Assembly: GCF_003946325.1 (NCBI RefSeq)
Contig: NZ_RHNT01000010.1
Coordinates: 1 to 64,000, forward strand
Length of the DNA: 64,000 nt
DNA from: Companilactobacillus furfuricola
GTDB taxonomy: Bacteria; Bacillota; Bacilli; Lactobacillales; Lactobacillaceae
Reading direction: 5' to 3'
Positions within the stretch are counted from its first letter, which is position 1. Each line of letters begins with the position of its first letter. Below, piece by piece: positions 62,175 to 64,000 of this stretch. Made by a program: the position numbers and the translations under genes. The notes beneath the pieces were generated by a model. That model had not been told where the DNA came from. It did not search any database and worked only from the letters and a program-made list of their open reading frames with translations.

Positions 62175-63212
62175 TTATGCTTTGGGAATAAACAAATTGC
62201 CCAATGTTGCAGCCATAATTGCTTTGATCGAGTGTTGTCTGTTCTCAGCTTCTTCAAATTGACGAGCATATTTACTTCTGAACACTTCATCAGTAACTTC
62301 CATCTCAGTCAATCCATATTTTGCTTTGATATTTTTAGCGTAGTCAGTAGTAACATCATGGAAAGCTGGCAAACAGTGCATAAAGATCATTTCACCTTCT
62401 GGCATTTGAGCTTTCTTCAACATCTCCATGTTCACTTGATAAGGCTTCAACAGCTCGATTCTTTCAGCCCATTGATCTTCTTCACCCATGGAAACCCAAA
62501 CGTCTGTATAAATGACATTTGAGCCCTTAACACCTTTATCAATGTCATCAGTGATCAAAATCTCGCTACCAGATTTATCCGCATATCCTTGGGCCAAATC
62601 AACGATAGCTTTTTCCGGATGTAATGAATTTGGTGCAACGATATGAATATTGACCCCTAACATCGCACCAGCAACTAAGAAGCTATTGGCCATATTATTC
62701 CGACCATCACCAACGAAAGTTAACGTAATTCCCTTCAGTTTACCGAAAGTTTCCTTAACAGTCATAAAATCGGCAATCATTTGCGTAGGATGCCATTCAT
62801 CAGTCAAACCATTCCAAACAGGAACACCGGAATATTTGGCAAGATCCTCAACAGTTTGTTGCTTAAAACCACGGAACTCAATCCCATCGAACATACTACC
62901 CAAGACCTTAGCAGTATCCTCAACACTCTCCTTCTTATTCAACTGAATATCATCTTTACCCAAAAACTCCGGATGAGCACCAAGATCAATAGCAGCCGTG
63001 GTAAAAGCCGATCGAGTACGAGTCGAAGTCTTCTCAAAAAGAAGAGCAATATTCTTACCCTCCAAATAATGATGGGGAATATTTTGTTTCTTCAAAGCTT
63101 TAAGATGCAAGCCAAAATCAATAAAATATTCAAATTCAGCAGGAGTAAAATCCTTCTCCTTCAAAAAACTGCGACCTTGAAACACCGAACTCTCTTTACC
63201 TAAATAATCCAA
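62175..63212 (-). CDS. argF: Ornithine carbamoyltransferase
   Basis: Exchanges ornithine + carbamoyl phosphate with citrulline + phosphate; 345 aa. Carbamoyl-phosphate motif [17 protein letters not shown] region WHPTQMIAD, ornithine motif DVWVSMGEE and HCLP in [10 protein letters not shown]. The TTG at 63212 has GAGGAGG eight bases before. With no arcA, arcC or argG in the window the direction (biosynthetic or deiminase pathway) is open. Codon bias has a striking gradient: 18 of 20 third positions are G/T at 63001-63060, near repeat D, versus 8 of 19 at 62221-62280. Confidence 0.95.
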   Translation of the reverse strand: MDYLGKESSVFQGRSFLKEKDFTPAEFEYFIDFGLHLKALKKQNIPHHYLEGKNIALLFEKTSTRTRSAFTTAAIDLGAHPEFLGKDDIQLNKKESVEDTAKVLGSMFDGIEFRGFKQQTVEDLAKYSGVPVWNGLTDEWHPTQMIADFMTVKETFGKLKGITLTFVGDGRNNMANSFLVAGAMLGVNIHIVAPNSLHPEKAIVDLAQGYADKSGSEILITDDIDKGVKGSNVIYTDVWVSMGEEDQWAERIELLKPYQVNMEMLKKAQMPEGEMIFMHCLPAFHDVTTDYAKNIKAKYGLTEMEVTDEVFRSKYARQFEEAENRQHSIKAIMAATLGNLFIPKA

Positions 63213-63244
63213 ATCGTGTTCCTCCTCTAATCATTTTTAATATT

Positions 63245-63273
63245 AGTATAATTATTATTTAATGTTTTGTCAT
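63245..63273 (-). promoter_or_regulatory. Promoter of argF
   Basis: Minus-strand ATGACA (63268-63273), 17-base spacer, TATACT (63245-63250), 33 bases upstream of the TTG start. It shows argF has its own promoter, separate from repeat D. Confidence 0.75.
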
Positions 63274-63300
63274 ATATATTTCCCAAATTATTAAAAAACA

Positions 63301-63985
63301 GAAAAATAAATAAATAGAAAAATGGAAAAAATGACGAAGAATAGAGCAATCAAAATAAGGCGGGAGCAAAGCGACAGCCAGAAAGAAAAATAATCCCCAT
63401 AATAATCAATCATTGCAGCAATCACCGTCAGGAAAAAATAAGCGGAGCGAAGTCCCGCGAACCGGGAAAAGAATAAGTGATCAAGACAGACAAAGTATTC
63501 AAAGAAAAGAAGGAAGCCCCTACTCCCCACCAGAATAGATAAAACTTGAGATAGACATGTGAGAAATAGGACGAGCAAACAGTGCCAACTTGCTCAAAAT
63601 AGATCGGTAATTCTCAAAAAAAGAGGGGGATTATGACTCCATCTAGACGGAGGGGCCCGGGGATACAGACCTCAGTGGTGAAATTTCTCTTGGTGACGAA
63701 GGAGCCTAGAGAAAGGTGCAGTTTTGAAATAAGCGAGCGCACTTTGCTCGATTGGTTCAAAATGTGCCCACCACGTTCCCGACCTTAGTTGTTCGGTGGC
63801 GTAGCCACCACCATAACCGGTTGCGCAAGTGCGTTAGCACTTACGTTCCTTTAACGTATCCCCGGGCCCTGGAGTCGGCATTGAACGTAGCAGCCAAACA
63901 ACTACCTCCAAACCCCAACCACCAAACAAACTAACAGACTCCATCAAAGAAAAACGCCACCGTCCGCCATAGCTCTCTTATATCA
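63301..63985 (+). repeat. Interspersed structured repeat, copy D
   Basis: About 690 bp, same orientation as A-C, upstream of argF. The left end is diverged (GGCGGGAGCAAAGCGACAGCC instead of the ACGAGGAACGAG part). It has CACCGTCAGGAA, AAGCGGAGCGAAGTCCCGCG, AAGGAAGCCCCTACTCC, ACTTGAGATAGACATGTGAG, the long-form core, GGAGTCGGCATTGAACGTA and GTCCGCCATAGCTCTCTTATATC, ending at A7 of what should be the terminator of the next leftward gene beyond the window. Confidence 0.92.
63652..63870 (+). ncRNA. Candidate structured RNA core of copy D (long form)
   Basis: P1 pairs GGGGCCCGGGGATAC (63652-63666) with GTATCCCCGGGCCCT (63856-63870), the last pair being G-U on this strand. P2 and P3 are as in copy A. 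Next to P5 the CAA/TTG pairing has become TAA/TTG, again a U-G pair on this strand only. The extra module with GGTGGC/GCCACC and AAGTGC/GCACTT is shared with copy B. Confidence 0.55.
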
Positions 63986-64000
63986 ATAAAAAAAGCCAGG

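Noticed and set aside
1-64000. CRISPR array, prophage, transposase or conjugation genes
   Set aside because: No short regularly spaced repeats, no integrase or transposase motif, and no tRNA-linked attachment duplication was seen.

Overview
The window is a chromosomal segment from a low-GC Gram-positive bacterium, almost certainly a member of the Lactobacillaceae. The evidence is DUF3042, the YqeGH-YhbY-NadD-YqeK-RsfS cluster, T-box-controlled tRNA synthetases, a class B/class A PBP pair, PrsA, EcsAB and B. subtilis-like synteny. A Companilactobacillus-like species is my guess from general knowledge; the sequence alone does not fix the genus.

Layout. 1-1.7 kb: a reverse copy of a large repeat (E) and two small membrane-anchored orphan proteins. 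1.7-8.7 kb: acetyltransferase, tRNA-Arg, miaA, DUF3042, menC-like, then the yqgN-gluP-yqgQ-glcK block with a rhodanese-like protein and rpmG. 8.7-19 kb: class B PBP, greA, mltG, T-box-pheST, ysgA-like rRNA methylase, acyP, yidC. 19-22.5 kb: repeats A and B around an ArlRS-like two-component system. 22.5-32 kb: gnd, yceD, tmcAL, the yqe cluster, and infC-rpmI-rplT with an L20-type leader. 32-41.5 kb: T-box-thrS and polA-mutM-coaE-nrdR-dnaB-dnaI. 41.5-46 kb: a second structured repeat, an MFS exporter, repeat C, murC, ytpR, thioredoxin. 46-62 kb: trmB, ecsBA, hit, ytxH-like, prsA, yhaMNO, yheA-like, pbp1A, an RluD-type synthase, menA, T-box-argS. 62-64 kb: argF and repeat D. Almost all genes are housekeeping; no phage, plasmid, transposase or CRISPR gene is visible.

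The unusual content is non-coding. Five copies of a ~500-700 bp intergenic element (E reversed; A, B, C, D forward) share an A-rich 5' part, a conserved block, and a structured core. The core is closed by a 17-nt GC-rich inverted repeat (GGGGCCCGGGGATACAG with its complement). Inside it, four helices are kept by compensatory changes between copies, and single-sided changes are mostly G-U-tolerant only on the strand read here as sense. The 3' end of every complete copy abuts the A-tract of a terminator belonging to a convergent gene.

Genes on either side of the repeats, whatever their own direction, carry a strong local bias: codon third positions are A/C on the repeat sense strand and G/T on the other strand. 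The bias fades within about 1 kb and is visible as gradients inside argF, murC, gnd and the MFS gene. I read this as an undescribed family of structured, possibly transcribed, interspersed elements that leave a strand-specific mutational footprint. Structure and skew are seen in the sequence; function is inference.
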